Of a DNA stretch of 64,000 nucleotides, positions 1-11,186 are shown in pieces. Location: positions 36,975 through 100,974 of the forward strand of contig JADGJT010000033.1 of NCBI GenBank assembly GCA_027604005.1. The letters run 5' to 3'. Origin of the DNA: Dinochytrium kinnereticum. Lineage: Eukaryota; Chytridiomycota; Chytridiomycetes; Chytridiales; Chytridiaceae. Position 1 is the first letter of the stretch. Each line of letters opens with the position of its first letter. A program made the translations under genes and the position numbers. The notes below the pieces were generated by a model. The model searched no databases. It saw only the letters and a program-made list of their open reading frames with translations, and was not told the DNA's origin.

Positions 1-1047
1 CAAAGATCTTGATGGAGTTTGTAGCCATCTTTGACTCCATTCGCAGGCTGTCGGTGGTGCTGTTAAGAGCCGGTGGAGGGGCTGAGGGATGGATGGATGG
101 ATGGATGGATGGTTGACTCGTTCGTCAGCAGCCAGCAAACGACAGAGAAAAGAAAGAAAAAAGATAGCGCAGGCGAGCAGAAACGAAAAGCAAAAAGTAA
201 AAACAACAAAAGAAAAGTGACTGTCAGACATATTCCACGGAATATTACAAGGGATATTCGAAGGAACTGAAAACATCACTGGAATTGTCATATGAAGGCT
301 CTTGACTGCAATGAAATACACGGGATATTGCAGAAGAGGAGAGACATCCTCACCAAACAGAAAAGCCGCTGGAATATCCTTCCCTTTCTATCACTTGCTT
401 GCGGATCAGAAAAAACATAAAAAGTCTATTCAAACCTCACATAAACAAAGAACAAGATGATAACAGAGGAATAACAAAAGTGAGAGAAAGGAAAAAGAAA
501 AAAAGAAACTGCCTCTCCAAAAAGAGCATCAAAGGTCGAGGTGGTGATGGAAAAAGAAACAAAAAAGAAACTAAATGGCCGCAACCCCTCTCAAATCATC
601 CCCCACCCACAATCAAGTTTCCGCATGAGGCCTCAATACTACGGAAAAGCAGCTGGGCCCAGAAAAAGAAAGAGAACACCACGAGAAAAGAAGCAGAAGG
701 GGGAAAAGAAAATAAACAGCATGGCCTGAGATAAGGAGCATCTCCTCCCTCACTGTCGATCACGAGCGGATTAATGAGAAAGCCCTGAGACAGGTTCGGT
801 CCATTTATCAACTTTATGTTTTTTCCCCCCGCTCTCATCCCAGATTAAGAATTGCACACACAGCTTCCACATCTTCCCCAACCATATCCTCTCTTCAGTA
901 AAGAGCGTTTCTTTCTTGCACCCGAAAGAGTCCTTACGCGCCACCGCTGCATGCGATATAAAAAACAATATGGAGGATGGGAGGGGTTGTGAGTTACCAG
1001 GAAGCGGTGGGGATGTGGGCGAAGCGGGGGGGTAGTGAGATACTTAC
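1..1047. other. left-edge region with no clear gene
   Basis: No convincing coding exon is seen. The first 75 bases are open in one frame on each strand and could be the edge of a neighbouring gene, but this cannot be decided. The region contains a GGAT tandem repeat (87-112) followed by A-rich, low-complexity DNA. The very short last exon of the Sec61 gamma gene must lie here on the minus strand. A possible acceptor near 788 would add about eight residues, but this is a guess. Confidence 0.4.
87..112. repeat. (GGAT)n microsatellite
   Basis: About six tandem copies of GGAT. No function is inferred. Confidence 0.9.
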
Positions 1048-1475
1048 ACAATGATGTTGTTGATGGGGATGTGGATGAGCTTGACGATGAAGCCGATGAA
1101 GCCCATGAGAAGGAAACCGATACCGACGGCGCGGGAGATCTGAAGGAACTCTACAGAGGAGAGAATAGAAGAGTGAGATGCAAAAAAAGAAGGGGAGAGA
1201 GAAGAAGAGGACAGAGAGAGAATGAGCAGGAGGGAAGGAGCCAGCCAGCCAGCCAGTCAGTCAGTCAGTCAGTCAGTGAGAGATCAAAAGATACCGCAGC
1301 AACAGCAAAAGCAGTTGCCCCCCCCCCCCCCCCCTCCAAAGCAGAAGCCACCAACAACACCAGACACCGCCCACTCACCCCTCTTGTCAGGCTTCGTGCA
1401 TCGGTTGATGAGCTTGATGCTGTCCTTTGCAAACTGCTTCGGGCCCTCGATGAGCTCGGTGAAGTTATCGCTCAT
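1048..1475 (-). CDS. SSS1: Sec61 translocon gamma subunit (two exons, last exon not placed)
   Basis: This is the small tail-anchored subunit of the Sec61 protein-conducting channel in the ER membrane. Exon 1 (1475-1379) starts [18 protein letters not shown] and ends in CTKPDKR. Exon 2 (1150-1048) encodes [18 protein letters not shown] followed by the diagnostic [14 protein letters not shown], which forms the single transmembrane helix. The phases join correctly (R-E-F across the intron). The intron holds AGCC/AGTC repeats and a 17-C run. Exon 2 ends at a clear GTAAGT donor, so a few C-terminal residues are encoded further left and were not located. The family is about 68-80 residues long and 66 are accounted for here. 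The start codon lies 69 bp from that of the divergent acid phosphatase, so the two probably share a promoter. Confidence 0.93.
1236..1276. repeat. AGCC/AGTC tetranucleotide repeat in the Sec61 gamma intron
   Basis: Tandem AGCC units run into AGTC units. The tract lies inside the single placed intron of the Sec61 gamma gene. Confidence 0.85.
1318..1334. repeat. 17-C homopolymer (G17 on the gene strand)
   Basis: Seventeen consecutive C on the plus strand, inside the Sec61 gamma intron. It is prone to length error in sequencing. Confidence 0.9.
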
Positions 1476-1544
1476 CGTGTTGGGTGGATTCTCAAAAGAA
1501 TTTTTTCTTCACCCAAATCCCTGCGTGCCCTGCTGCCATTGGCC
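1476..1544. promoter_or_regulatory. 69-bp divergent promoter, Sec61 gamma / acid phosphatase
   Basis: This is the whole space between two opposite start codons, so it must hold both 5' leaders and the promoter unless start sites lie inside the genes. It contains an AAAGAATTTTTT core similar to A/T cores in the other head-to-head spacers of this window. That the spacer is a promoter is inferred from position only. Confidence 0.5.
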
Positions 1545-2590
1545 ATGGCGAAATTCTCCTACACCCCTTCAGCGATGGACTCGCGACGTTCCCTCATGAG
1601 CGCGGCCGCTATCGCCTGCGCCGTCCTCATCGCAGGCATCATGGCCCCGTCAGCCATGCCGCTGTTGACACGCTGGGCGGCGATGGGGCGAGGCGTTGGC
1701 GACGAGGAGGCGGATGGGTTGGTGAGGCGGCTGCATGGCTGTTTGGATGATCTACTGGGGGATGGTGTTGCGAACGCGGGGATTGTGGAGGGGAATGCGT
1801 TGCCGTATAATTACTGTGAGGCCGATTTTCCCTCTGGGCCTGTGGAGAGTCCAGTGAGAACTTTTTTGTTTTTGGTTTTTTGCTCATCGCGTTGCAGATG
1901 CCCGGAGCACGGCTTGTGCAGGTTCATGTTTTTTTTCGACATGGAGACAGGTGCATATCCGTTTGGCAGAACTTGCTTTTTTTTCTCTGTTTATCAGTCT
2001 ATTTTTCGCACTCGTGTCTTTTTTGGTTGCGAGACCCTCCATCGTCTTTGCTCAATAATTCATAGTGCCGTGTCGTCCCGTCCCATTCAATACCGCTTCC
2101 TCCTCCCTCTATTAAAGTCAGAGAAAAGAAAAAAAGGGCTATAAGTCGCCAACGCCAAACCTCGCATCCACGTACACTCCCAAACTCCATATAAACCATC
2201 ACCCCCACAAAACTCTAACCTATCCTCTTTCCCTCCCCCAAAAAAAACAAAGGTCCCCCACCAGATCTCTCTTGGCCACTCCCCCAGCAACCTGGAACGT
2301 CTGCACAACACCGGACGACACCCTCCTTATCTCCCCCCATCACTTCAGTCGCTCCATTTCCATTCCCGATGATCACCCAAAGAGCAGGTTTTTTTGGAAA
2401 GGGAATTGTAATTTGGGGCAGTTGACTTTTCGAGGCCATATGCAGATGAGGGAGCTTGGAGGGGCGATTAGGAGGAGGTATTTTGGGGGTGGGGATGGGT
2501 GGGTCGGGACGGGGTTGGGAGAAATAGGCAAGGAGATGGTTGTGAGGAGCACGGATGTTTGGTAGGTCGTGGAGCTGGTTTTCTTTGTTT

Positions 2591-2622
<32 letters not shown>

Positions 2623-4011
2623 GCTTTGTTCGGTTTGCTTTTTTTTAAAAGGGAGAGGGTGGAGGGGAAGCGGGGAATAGTAGTGTTATAGACACGCATG
2701 CCTCACCTTCTTCCTTTTTGTTTTTAGTTGTTTGGCACTTTTATTCATCTTATTTAAAACCCTCTGTTTCTCTATTAATAGATGTTTTTTAGTTTGTTTG
2801 ATTTTGTTCTCTTTTTTCTTATATCTCTTCTTTCATCGTGCGGTTCTTTTTCTTCATTAACTTATTTTTAAGACATACCTATTAGGCGAACCATGCAATC
2901 CGCTCAATCATTTCTGACTGGATTTCTTGAGCAAAACTCTACCCAACCATCTCAAGGTAAAACCCTACCACCTCGTCTCAATTTCCGATTCAAAACTCTA
3001 TCAATCTCAAATCATCTCCACACGAAAAATTAAACCAAACCCCCTAACCCACTCACTCTGCCATCAACCCATCCCCACATGAAACCAAAAACCATCAACA
3101 TCTAACCGATTGATACTCTGCTCTGACCCTCAGTCCAAATCCAAATATACCCTCGCCCGATCGACCCCCTCTCTGTCCCCACCGACGACACCTGTCCAAA
3201 ACTTCACTTCCTTCACACTCTCCTCCGTCGCGGCATCCTCACGAGCCCCACCACCGTCCAAAAAACCATTCAAGCCATGGCGCCCGGTTTCCGCGTCACC
3301 AAACCCCACATCGAAGCCTTGGTGAAATGCGGCCGACTTTACGACAAGACCGCAAAAGTGATGGAGAAAGCGTTGGGAGGGGAAAGTCGTGTTGGGATCG
3401 ACACGTGGTTGGACGTGTTGAGGTGCGGAAAGTGTCATGCCATGACGCTGCCTTGTGTCCGGGGATCGAATGGATCGTCTTGCGTGTCGGAGGAGATGGC
3501 GGAACGAGTGTTTGAACTTGCGGGGTGGTGGATCCGAAATGAGTTTCATGCTGGGAGGAAGTTGGTCGCTCCCACCCTTCACTCCACGCTTCAGCGACAC
3601 CTTACCAAACTCAGAGTCGGACCACTTCTGTTTGACCTTCTGAACGAGATCACTTTGGCATCATCAGGCACGTCTCTCCCCAGTTTCCTCACCGCCGACA
3701 ACCCCCCCACATCCAACCACACCGCCACCAAGACCACCAGACGCGTGCATCTCTACTCTGCGCATGATCTGACCCTGTCGGCGTTGCTGGGAGCGCTGGG
3801 GGTTGCGGATGGACGGTGGCCGCCTTATGCGTCCAACCTGATCTTTGAGGTGTGGACAGCAAGGGGGGGGAAGGGGTTTGTGCGAGTTGTGCACAATGGA
3901 CGCGTGGTGAGGATGGCGGGGTGTGAGGGAGGCGTCTGTGGTGTTGGGAGGGTCGTTGAGGAATGGAGGGAGTTGGTGTCGGGGGATTTTGGGGGCGAGT
4001 GTGCCCTTTAA
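1545..4011 (+). CDS. histidine acid phosphatase, PXYLP1/ACP6-like, membrane-anchored
   Basis: Branch-2 histidine phosphatases hydrolyse phosphomonoesters through a phosphohistidine. Five exons join in phase: 1545-1853, 1898-1950, 2253-2561, 2886-2956 and 3134-4011, giving about 539 residues. The catalytic RHGDR motif lies across the exon 2/3 junction, at about residues 117-121. It is followed by GNCNLGQLTFRG, VRSTDVWRTMQSAQSFL and the second catalytic motif LYSAHDLTLSALLGALG near residue 455. A hydrophobic stretch near residues 15-35 (AAIACAVLIAGIMAP) looks like a signal anchor, so the enzyme is probably a type II membrane protein of the secretory pathway. The GQLT block recalls 2-phosphoxylose phosphatase and lysophosphatidate phosphatase, but the substrate cannot be told from sequence. 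Confidence 0.88.
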
Positions 4012-4656
4012 ATAAAAATGTGTGTGCAATTAGAGAAAAATTCACTGGGTTGGCGGGGGTATAAAAAGGGCGACCCTTGAACTCTTTTCGCTTTTTCACG
4101 CTCACCTCTCACCTCACCTCACCTCACCTTCACCTCCTCACCTCAAGCACTGCAGCGCCGATGGGTTGACTCTCTTCCAGCCATGCAAAGAGACGTTGGA
4201 ACAGAGGCAACGCATCGGCATCCCTCCCTTCATCCCTTCATCCATCCATCCATCCATCCATCCATTCATCACCCCCCATTCCGTCCTCTACTCACCATCC
4301 AACCGCTCCCTATTAAGCCGGCGGGCTGCTCCTACACCATGAGCAGCGACTGTGACTAAGGGTTGGCGAACATCAACTGCCCGCGCCTTCTCGGCTGCGA
4401 ACGAGTGAATGTCTGTCCCGCTGACTGTTTGGACGACGCGTAGGACCTAATTCCTCCGACATTCTCCCTTCTTCTTTCCCCTGCACTGCGGGGGGCTGAT
4501 TGCGTTGCTGTTGTTTCTGCTGTTGGTTGGGGCTGTGGAGGTCCTGAAATGTAAAATAAAGCGAAGGTGGCGGTCTGATTTGAAAGTGTTCACTTTTTTC
4601 CTGTTTTTTGAATCTCAAGTGCCAGCTGCTACTTCCTCCCTCACCTCGCCTCACCC
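4012..4656. other. intergenic region with CACCT and ATCC repeats
   Basis: This is the 645-bp spacer between the acid phosphatase stop and the chitinase start. It has a TATAAAAAG element at about 4060, CACCT-type repeats at 4105-4145 and an (ATCC)n run at 4238-4270. No coding exon was recognised. The TATA element is some 600 bp from the next start codon, so its use is doubtful. Confidence 0.5.
4238..4270. repeat. (ATCC)n microsatellite
   Basis: About seven tandem ATCC copies upstream of the chitinase gene. Confidence 0.88.
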
Positions 4657-6284
4657 ATGACCGACGAAATCCACGCCTGGAAGACGGGCAAGAAGCTCAT
4701 CGTCTACCACACAAACTGGGTATCTGCAGTCCGCTCAGAGGCAGGCAGAGGCCAGGATGCTAACGTCTTCACGTCCGCAAACAGTCGTGCTATGGCCGCA
4801 ACTACCAGGTCAAGGACCTGCCCATCCACTTCATCTCCGACATCAACTACTGCTTCTACGATCTCAAGCCCAATGCAGACGGTCACCTCGTCCCGACTTG
4901 CACGGATCCCTGGGCGGACACGGATAAGCGGTACGTTCAAGCTGGGGAAGGTGTGGATCCGCCTGATAGTTGGAATGACGATGGGGCTTCCATTGGGTAT
5001 TTTGGGAACTTGGGACAGTTTATGAAGTTGAAGAGGTTAGTAAGTTTTTTTTAATAGTTTTTGTCTTTGGTTTTGGTTTTCTTGCGGGGAAGGGAAGGGT
5101 CTTTTTTCTGTGAATGATGGCTGATGGGATGCTTTTGTAGGAAGGGCGCCAAGTTTAATCTTGGTTTGAGCGTTGGGGGATGGACGCTTTCAAAGAGGTT
5201 TTCGACGGCTGTCCGTACACCGCAGGCGAGAGAGGCGTTTGTGGGAGGGTTGATTGCCATATTTGAAAAATACCCTGGGCTGTTCAATCGCGTCGACATG
5301 TAAGTAAAAGCTGCTTCACTTCCCACTTCTCTTTCCCCCACAGCAGCAACTCCATCAAACATCAACTTCCCTTTAATAACTAATAACAAAAAAAAAAAAA
5401 AGCGACTGGGAACATATCTCACCTTTTGGAAAGAATTATGGAGATAACGGGAACGAGGTGCACCAAGATGATCCAGCCAACTTTGCTTCGTTTTTGGAAC
5501 TGCTTCGGTGTCGCTTGGATGCCACTGGAAGAGGCCATTTTGAGATTTCAGCATGCGTTGTCGCCGATCCCGCAAAGATGGAAGCCTTGCCCCTTGCCGC
5601 TATGGGACGGTACCTCACGACCATCAACATCATGACAGTAAGCCTCTCCCCTCTCATCAAAACTTGCTTTAACGCACGTTGTCTCTTTTAGTATGATTTT
5701 GCATCATCCGCATGGGGCCCATGCCCAGCCGGGCATCACACCAACCTCCGATCAACGAGCTACGCCCCACTTTCAACGGAGCGAGCCGTGGATGAGTTGA
5801 TTCGACGGGGCGTTCCTGCTAATAAGTTGGTGATTGGGGCGGCGTTTTATTCGAGAGCCTTTGCAAACACCGATGGGCTCGGGAAGCCTTCTTCTGGGGT
5901 GTCGCCTGATAAATCGTGGGAGGACGGAATTTGCGATTACAAGACGCTTCCAAGGCCTGGAGCTACAGGTTTTGTGTTTACTTGTTTGTTGTTATTTTAT
6001 TTGCTGTGGATGGAATCGATGTCTGATGCCTTCTGCACGATGTTTCTTCAATTGTTTCCGTAGAGTACTGGGACGACGAGGCCAAAGCGACTTACAGCTA
6101 TGATCCCGTGAAGAGGGTGCTAAGCTCGTATGACTGTGTGAGGTCTATTAAGGAGAAGACGAAGCTTGTGTGGGATAAGGGGCTTGCTGGCGTCATTGTG
6201 TGGGAGAGCAGCGGTGATGTCGATGTTCGTGACCCCCGCAGCCTGACGCGTGCGCTTTATGAGGGCCTTGCGCGGCAGAGCTGA
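4657..6284 (+). CDS. GH18 chitinase without signal peptide
   Basis: Family 18 glycoside hydrolases cleave chitin by substrate-assisted catalysis. Six exons join in phase: 4657-4719, 4785-5035, 5141-5299, 5403-5637, 5692-5968 and 6064-6284, encoding about 401 residues. The start KKLIVYHTNW is the usual first beta strand. LGLSVGGWTLSKRFS follows. The catalytic strand reads FNRVDIDWEHIS with the acid/base Glu in DIDWE, and the usual Gly of DGxDxDxE is Arg here. INIMTYDFASSAWG and VIVWESSGD are the later conserved barrel strands. The GAT/TGG boundary inside DIDWE is created by splicing. No N-terminal hydrophobic segment is visible, so the enzyme looks cytosolic or unconventionally secreted unless a leader exon lies upstream. 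Confidence 0.92.
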
Positions 6285-6488
6285 AAAGACAAGCAAACAC
6301 AGGGCAAACAGCACCAAACGCGGGTGTAATGAAGCAGCTTATCGCGTCTTTCCCCCAATCTGAATATAACGTTTGTCTCAACCCTCCAAGTATCGCCCTC
6401 AGCTGGTCTGAGGGGTGAAGGGCCTCAGCGTGAGGACAAGTCCAATTTTCATTTTTTTTTTTCTCGACCCCAACCAACGCAACCAACC

Positions 6489-8591
6489 ATGCTCACAAAG
6501 AACTGGAGCAAGCTGGTCCAGACCCTGGGCTCACGACTTCAACCCGTCGCAGCACCCAGGAGAGCCTTCATCGCATCGCATGCACCCCTCAGCACCGCGC
6601 AGGACCTCACCGCCTCCCCTTCGGCCACCCTCAAACCGCTCCACAAGGTGGCCCCAACAAAGTCCTCTCCCAACCCCATCGCCGAGCTCAAGCGTCAACT
6701 TGACCTCGGCGGCGACGTTCTAAGCACATGGCGCCTCTACCGCGCCATCGCGACGGGGTGTCTCGATGCATCCCATCTTCGGTCACTCAGCACGGCGGAC
6801 GTGAATCAGTTGATGGCGATCGCGGCTTCGGGTCTTGTTCAGAGAACGACACGAGCGCAGAGGGAGGCTCTCGAGGAGTTGTTTGAGTTGATGGTCAAAT
6901 CGCAGATTGGGGGGTCGCCTGATGCTGAGAGCGTGTCATTCATTCTCACGGCCCGATGCAGGGATGGAGATGTGGATGGCATGATTGCGTTGCTGCAGTT
7001 TGCCAAGCAGAGGGAGTTGAAGCTGGAGGCGCAGATGGTTGGTTTGGATGTTTTGACCTGTTATGGGAAGGCCGGGAGGTTTGATGAGGCTCGGTACGTC
7101 TTGAACAGGATCATCAGCGTCAATTCGCCTCCTGTGAAAAAGAGTTTGGAGGAGAGGGAGATTGAAGCCAAGGAGGTGAAGGAGAGGCGGCGGGCAGCTC
7201 GTCAGCAGTATGAGGACAAGATCATCTCTGAGGCTGGTATCCCCATCGAGACGACCGCAGAATCCTCTTCCAAGACCGACAAAGCTGTGAAGCGAGTCCC
7301 CTCCGCCGCTGATGACGCCAAGATAGCCCCAGCCGTTCAGTTCTTCCTCCCGACTGTCGCAGAGATGCTTCGTAAGCCACCTCTCCCCGCCGATGCTCCA
7401 AAAGCGCTCGTGCAGAGACGTTTCGAGGCAAAACCAAGATTGAAGCTTGGCATGATCATTCGAAGCTTCAACGTTCTCCTTGACGCCTACGCCCGCGGTG
7501 GACATCGTGCGGAATGTGACGCGCTTCTGGAGCATATGAAGGAGCATGGGCCTAAACCCAACAACGAGAGTTTCTCTGCCGCCATGATGGCCGCTCGAAA
7601 GTTTGGGGATGCGGAGAGAGTGGCTTCGCTTGAGACGGAGGCCTCAAAAACGATGGGAATTCACTGGTCAAGGGTTCTGAATAACCACCTTCTTGAATCC
7701 GTCATCGCCACCGGAGACCCTTACGCTGCCAAAAAGGCTTTGGACGATCTCAAGAGCAGGTCTGAAGCGAATGCCACCCGTGGCATGCGAGGCCCAGACG
7801 TGTACACCCTAGTCTCCATGGTAAAGGTTGCTGGTCTGGCTGGAGACGCAACGGCTGCCTGGTCGGCCTTTGCTCAGCTTCTTCAAATCAGTGGGAGACA
7901 GATCTCGCCAACCGTGGTGGCTGCTTACCTTGCTTTGGCGAATGGGCCGCTTTCCTCTTCTGGGACGGATGGGAATGCTGCGGCGGAGGCTTGGAGCGCT
8001 AGGGCAGTTGAGGCGAAGCTTTCCCCGTCTGCCTCCCTCTACAGGCTTGGAATGATTGGGTACGCTACCCTTGGGGACCTTGCCGCTGTTGAAGCTCTTT
8101 CTCTGGCTTTTGACGCGGAGGTGGAGAAGAAGCTTCGAAAGATTAAGGCGAGGTCTGGAGCCAAGAGCATCACTTTTGCGGTTCAGTTGGAAAATCAGAA
8201 GGAGGGACAAAACCTCGTTTACCACCGAGCGCTTGAACTTCTCGCCATGGCTTGCTCTCCTGCCTCTGTTCGAAAGTTGCCTGCTGGGATCGTTCCCAGG
8301 GGCATGCCGGCGGATTTGTTTACGGTTCCCCTTGCGTTCTTTGAGACGATGGTGTCCAAGAGGGGTATCGCGCCGTCTGAGCGAGCTTTGAAGCCGCTGT
8401 TGAACTTTTTGTGTCATGAGGCTTCGGAAGAGAATAAGGAGATTCGAGAGCAGCTTGCAAAGGGGTTGGCGGTTTTGATGAAGGAGAAGGGGATTCGTGG
8501 TGATGAGGATGTGCTCAGGAACCTTTCGGGGGCTTTTGGGGAGACGGCGGAGGTGGTTGTATTGTATACCTCAACATTATCAAGGCAATAA
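6489..8591 (+). CDS. mitochondrial PPR-like protein
   Basis: A single 700-residue open frame. The first 40 residues are rich in Arg, Ser and Ala with no acidic residue, as in a mitochondrial presequence. Helical repeat units of the pentatricopeptide type follow, for example FNVLLDAYARGGHRAECDAL then MKEHGPKPNNESF around residues 325-360, and DVYTLVSMVKVAGLAGDATA around 435-455. PPR proteins bind organellar RNA and act in processing, stability or translation. The target RNA cannot be inferred. It is one of the very few intronless genes of the window. The number of repeats was not counted reliably because they are degenerate. Confidence 0.72.
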   Translation: MLTKNWSKLVQTLGSRLQPVAAPRRAFIASHAPLSTAQDLTASPSATLKPLHKVAPTKSSPNPIAELKRQLDLGGDVLSTWRLYRAIATGCLDASHLRSLSTADVNQLMAIAASGLVQRTTRAQREALEELFELMVKSQIGGSPDAESVSFILTARCRDGDVDGMIALLQFAKQRELKLEAQMVGLDVLTCYGKAGRFDEARYVLNRIISVNSPPVKKSLEEREIEAKEVKERRRAARQQYEDKIISEAGIPIETTAESSSKTDKAVKRVPSAADDAKIAPAVQFFLPTVAEMLRKPPLPADAPKALVQRRFEAKPRLKLGMIIRSFNVLLDAYARGGHRAECDALLEHMKEHGPKPNNESFSAAMMAARKFGDAERVASLETEASKTMGIHWSRVLNNHLLESVIATGDPYAAKKALDDLKSRSEANATRGMRGPDVYTLVSMVKVAGLAGDATAAWSAFAQLLQISGRQISPTVVAAYLALANGPLSSSGTDGNAAAEAWSARAVEAKLSPSASLYRLGMIGYATLGDLAAVEALSLAFDAEVEKKLRKIKARSGAKSITFAVQLENQKEGQNLVYHRALELLAMACSPASVRKLPAGIVPRGMPADLFTVPLAFFETMVSKRGIAPSERALKPLLNFLCHEASEENKEIREQLAKGLAVLMKEKGIRGDEDVLRNLSGAFGETAEVVVLYTSTLSRQ

Positions 8592-8682
8592 TAGAGTTTT
8601 TGTCTCTTCTGTTAAAAGTGATGCGATATGTTTTTCTTTTATTATTTAGCACATACATTTAAAACTTCCTTTTCTTAAAAAA

Positions 8683-10827
8683 TCACATATGCTTTTGATA
8701 CGCGTCCAACATGTTTTGTACGGATTCGAACCCTTCATCAAACAAGGCGTCAACATCCCATCCTGATCCCGTTTTCGTTTTCCAGTGCCGCCGATACCAG
8801 TGTATGTAAGCTCCGGCATCTCTCATTGACCTCGACTTTGCCAGAACCGGCTCAATCGTGTGGAACGCATCTGAAGTGTTTGCGCAGAGCACCAGCGACC
8901 GATTCTTGGACCGAAGGTCCGTTGCTTTTTTTGTTTTAAAAAAAAAAAAAAATAGGAAGAGAAGAAAAGAAAAGAGGTCAGAAAGAGAAACATACCCTCT
9001 CACTTACTGTAGCATGACGAGACGGAGAGGTCCAGCCCGTTATCGTACCCAGTGTAAACTCCCAGCTTTGTCTTCACCTTATTCTCGATTGTGGAAACCG
9101 TGGAAGGAGTCGCTGGAGACCTTCCCTTATGCGACCAAAACTCTGGTCCAATCCCACCTCTCACCAAAAGCCTTGCTCGAAGAAACCTAGCAAATTTCCA
9201 ACTCCTTAAAAATACATAGAAAAACAAGCAAATGTGAAGAAAACAAGCTTCATCACTCACGTTCTTTTTGCGTAGTTGTATGGTATTGGGAGGTTTCGGA
9301 GAAGATTGGTGGTGAGGTCTGGCCATGCTTCTGATGTTGTTTTTGGCAGGCTATTGGGGGTTGATTGTTGTTTTTGTTTTGTTTTTGTTTGTTTTTTTTT
9401 GGATTCGAGGGAAAAGAAAGGCTTACCCAAAACTCGGATCCGCGCCAGGAACAATGTGGGAAGAAGAGATTGTAGCGATTTTGCATGAAGGTGTTGGGAC
9501 CAAAGTATTGATCAGATCTAGACCATCAAAACGCCTTGGCCTTCAACAAAAAAAAAAAAAAAAGCAACGTCAAAAAATGTGATGACGATCCAGAACAGCA
9601 ATTCTCCTTCGCTCCTACTTTTCATGCTCTAATTCTCCGGGGGATATCTGACGAGCAGGTGTGGTAGGTAACAAAACCCCTGCGACACATTGCGCAATGT
9701 AATCGTTGAGATCGTGAAGGGTGACTCTGTCTTCGGGTTTTTTGGTTGAATTGAAGGATGAACCGGTGCTCTTCCCTCCTCCTTTTTCAAGAGGGTTAAA
9801 CACATGAAGCATCGAAAACGGAAGTAAGAAAATTCAAAGTACTGACGCCTTAAGGAGTGGAAGTCATACTGCTTTGATACGGAGGCCATCGTGGAGTCGT
9901 TGGCGAATAAAAAGGAGAGATCTGAAAGACTTTGCAAGTTCATTGATTAGAATTCGTCGAAAGTTATGAGACTTTACTTTTGAATCCATCCGAGAGACAG
10001 AATGGAGTTGTAGTGTTGTAAAGCGGTTTCTCCGGACGAGAAAGGTAGAACACTAATAATTGTTACAGAAGAGATAGATGGATTGGGGAGGGGGGAAAGA
10101 TGAGGCATACGAGCAACTGATAATAAAGGATTTGGACGTCTCGTCTTTCAACTCTTCAAGTATCCTTGGACAAGCATCAGTATGATGACATGAAACTAAA
10201 TAAGTCCCAAACCTCGACCCCAGACCAGAACCAGTTCCTCCAGCAACGCTAAAATAAGACTGTTAAATATGTAGCGCTGTGAAAGTGAGGTTTAAGGGAA
10301 AGCGCCAAAAGTAAATAAGGCCCAAGGACATAGAACATCATCCAAACCTATGAACCAGCATGCACCCTGGACTAATTTCATCAGACCTCTCAAGCGTTAT
10401 TCTCACAGCCTCTAAAGTAGCTACAAGTCCCTGATCATCCCAATACCCATAAGCCCAGTTATTTCCTCTCCCCGTGGACCCGCAATCGACAATAGTTGTG
10501 CTTCCCTTGGAATTGACATCGCCAGATTTAAGGACCTGAGACCAAGTCTGCATATATCCCATTACCGTCAATGCCATCTTCGTAAAGCACCTCACCTTCT
10601 TCTCAGTATCAACAACGATCTGGTCGAGCTGGCAGAGGCTGCTGCGTTGCTTTGATGATGGATATCTTTGGGTGGAATGTTACTTTCCCAGCGGAACAGC
10701 TTCTTCTTAATTACTCATGCTCCAACTGCTTCACAATGGTCTGGCCGACCTGAATCCCACACTATGGAGCTTTAGGAGCCGTTCTGCCACAGCCGAAACG
10801 CACCTGGCCAACTTGAAGAAGGATCAT
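8683..10827 (-). CDS. TUBD1: delta-tubulin (approximate exons)
   Basis: Delta-tubulin is needed for triplet microtubules of centrioles and basal bodies. Exons read on the minus strand match it along its length. A start with LLQVGQ lies near 10827. Then come GRGNNWAYGYWDDQG (10340-10600), the GTP-binding glycine loop AGGTGSGLGS near 10235, LPFSSGETALQHYNSILSLG near 10045-9985, LSDLSFLFANDSTM near 9930, VTLHDLNDYIAQCVAGVL near 9715, DLINTLVPTPSC (9540-9427), 9350-9261, 9188-9008, and a last exon (8924-8683) with AGAYIHWYRRH and DALFDEGFESVQNM. The order, and the GNNWA plus YNSIL blocks, separate it from alpha, beta and gamma tubulins. The exons between residue 8 and about 60 could not be joined in frame, so the N-terminus is tentative. 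Its presence implies a flagellated life stage. Confidence 0.87.
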
Positions 10828-11186
10828 GCATGCAATCGGAGTCCGAACCGTGTCTCACACCAATGTCAAAAGCATTAGAGTACTATGTGTACAGTACAGA
10901 ATGCAGATTTCTTAAACCCCACCACCCACGTCTACTTCAACCGCAGTTACTATTGCCATGTATCTACACTTAATTTATTATGATGCCCTGAGATAGTAAC
11001 ATCCCATTGCATTGAGTGGCCCCGCTGGCCCCAGCACTCCCATATGGAAAAACAAAATCCCATTCGCCCACTTTCAAAAACACATGCAATGGTGTCGAGT
11101 TTCAGAATCGGGGGACGTTTTAATGCATTCTTGGGTACGTTTCAGGTGGGTACGCTATCAACATAGATTAATAGTAACGTTTAGCA
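10828..11186. other. intergenic spacer, no gene seen
   Basis: About 360 bp between the delta-tubulin start and the last continuous coding sequence of the PIAS gene, both on the minus strand. It should hold the delta-tubulin promoter and the PIAS 3' end. A small extra PIAS exon here is possible, because a GTGAGT donor lies at 11217. Nothing else was recognised. Confidence 0.4.

Noticed and set aside
1035..2144. 369-codon open frame on the plus strand
   Set aside because: It crosses the Sec61 gamma exons in antisense and the acid phosphatase introns. Only the part from 1545 to 1853 is a real exon.
4238..4270. Regular short repeats, considered as a CRISPR array
   Set aside because: Simple ATCC microsatellite without spacers, in a eukaryotic genome.
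8715..8732. GGGTTCGAATCC-like tRNA B box on the minus strand
   Set aside because: It encodes EGFES in the last delta-tubulin exon, and no A box or acceptor stem pairs with it.
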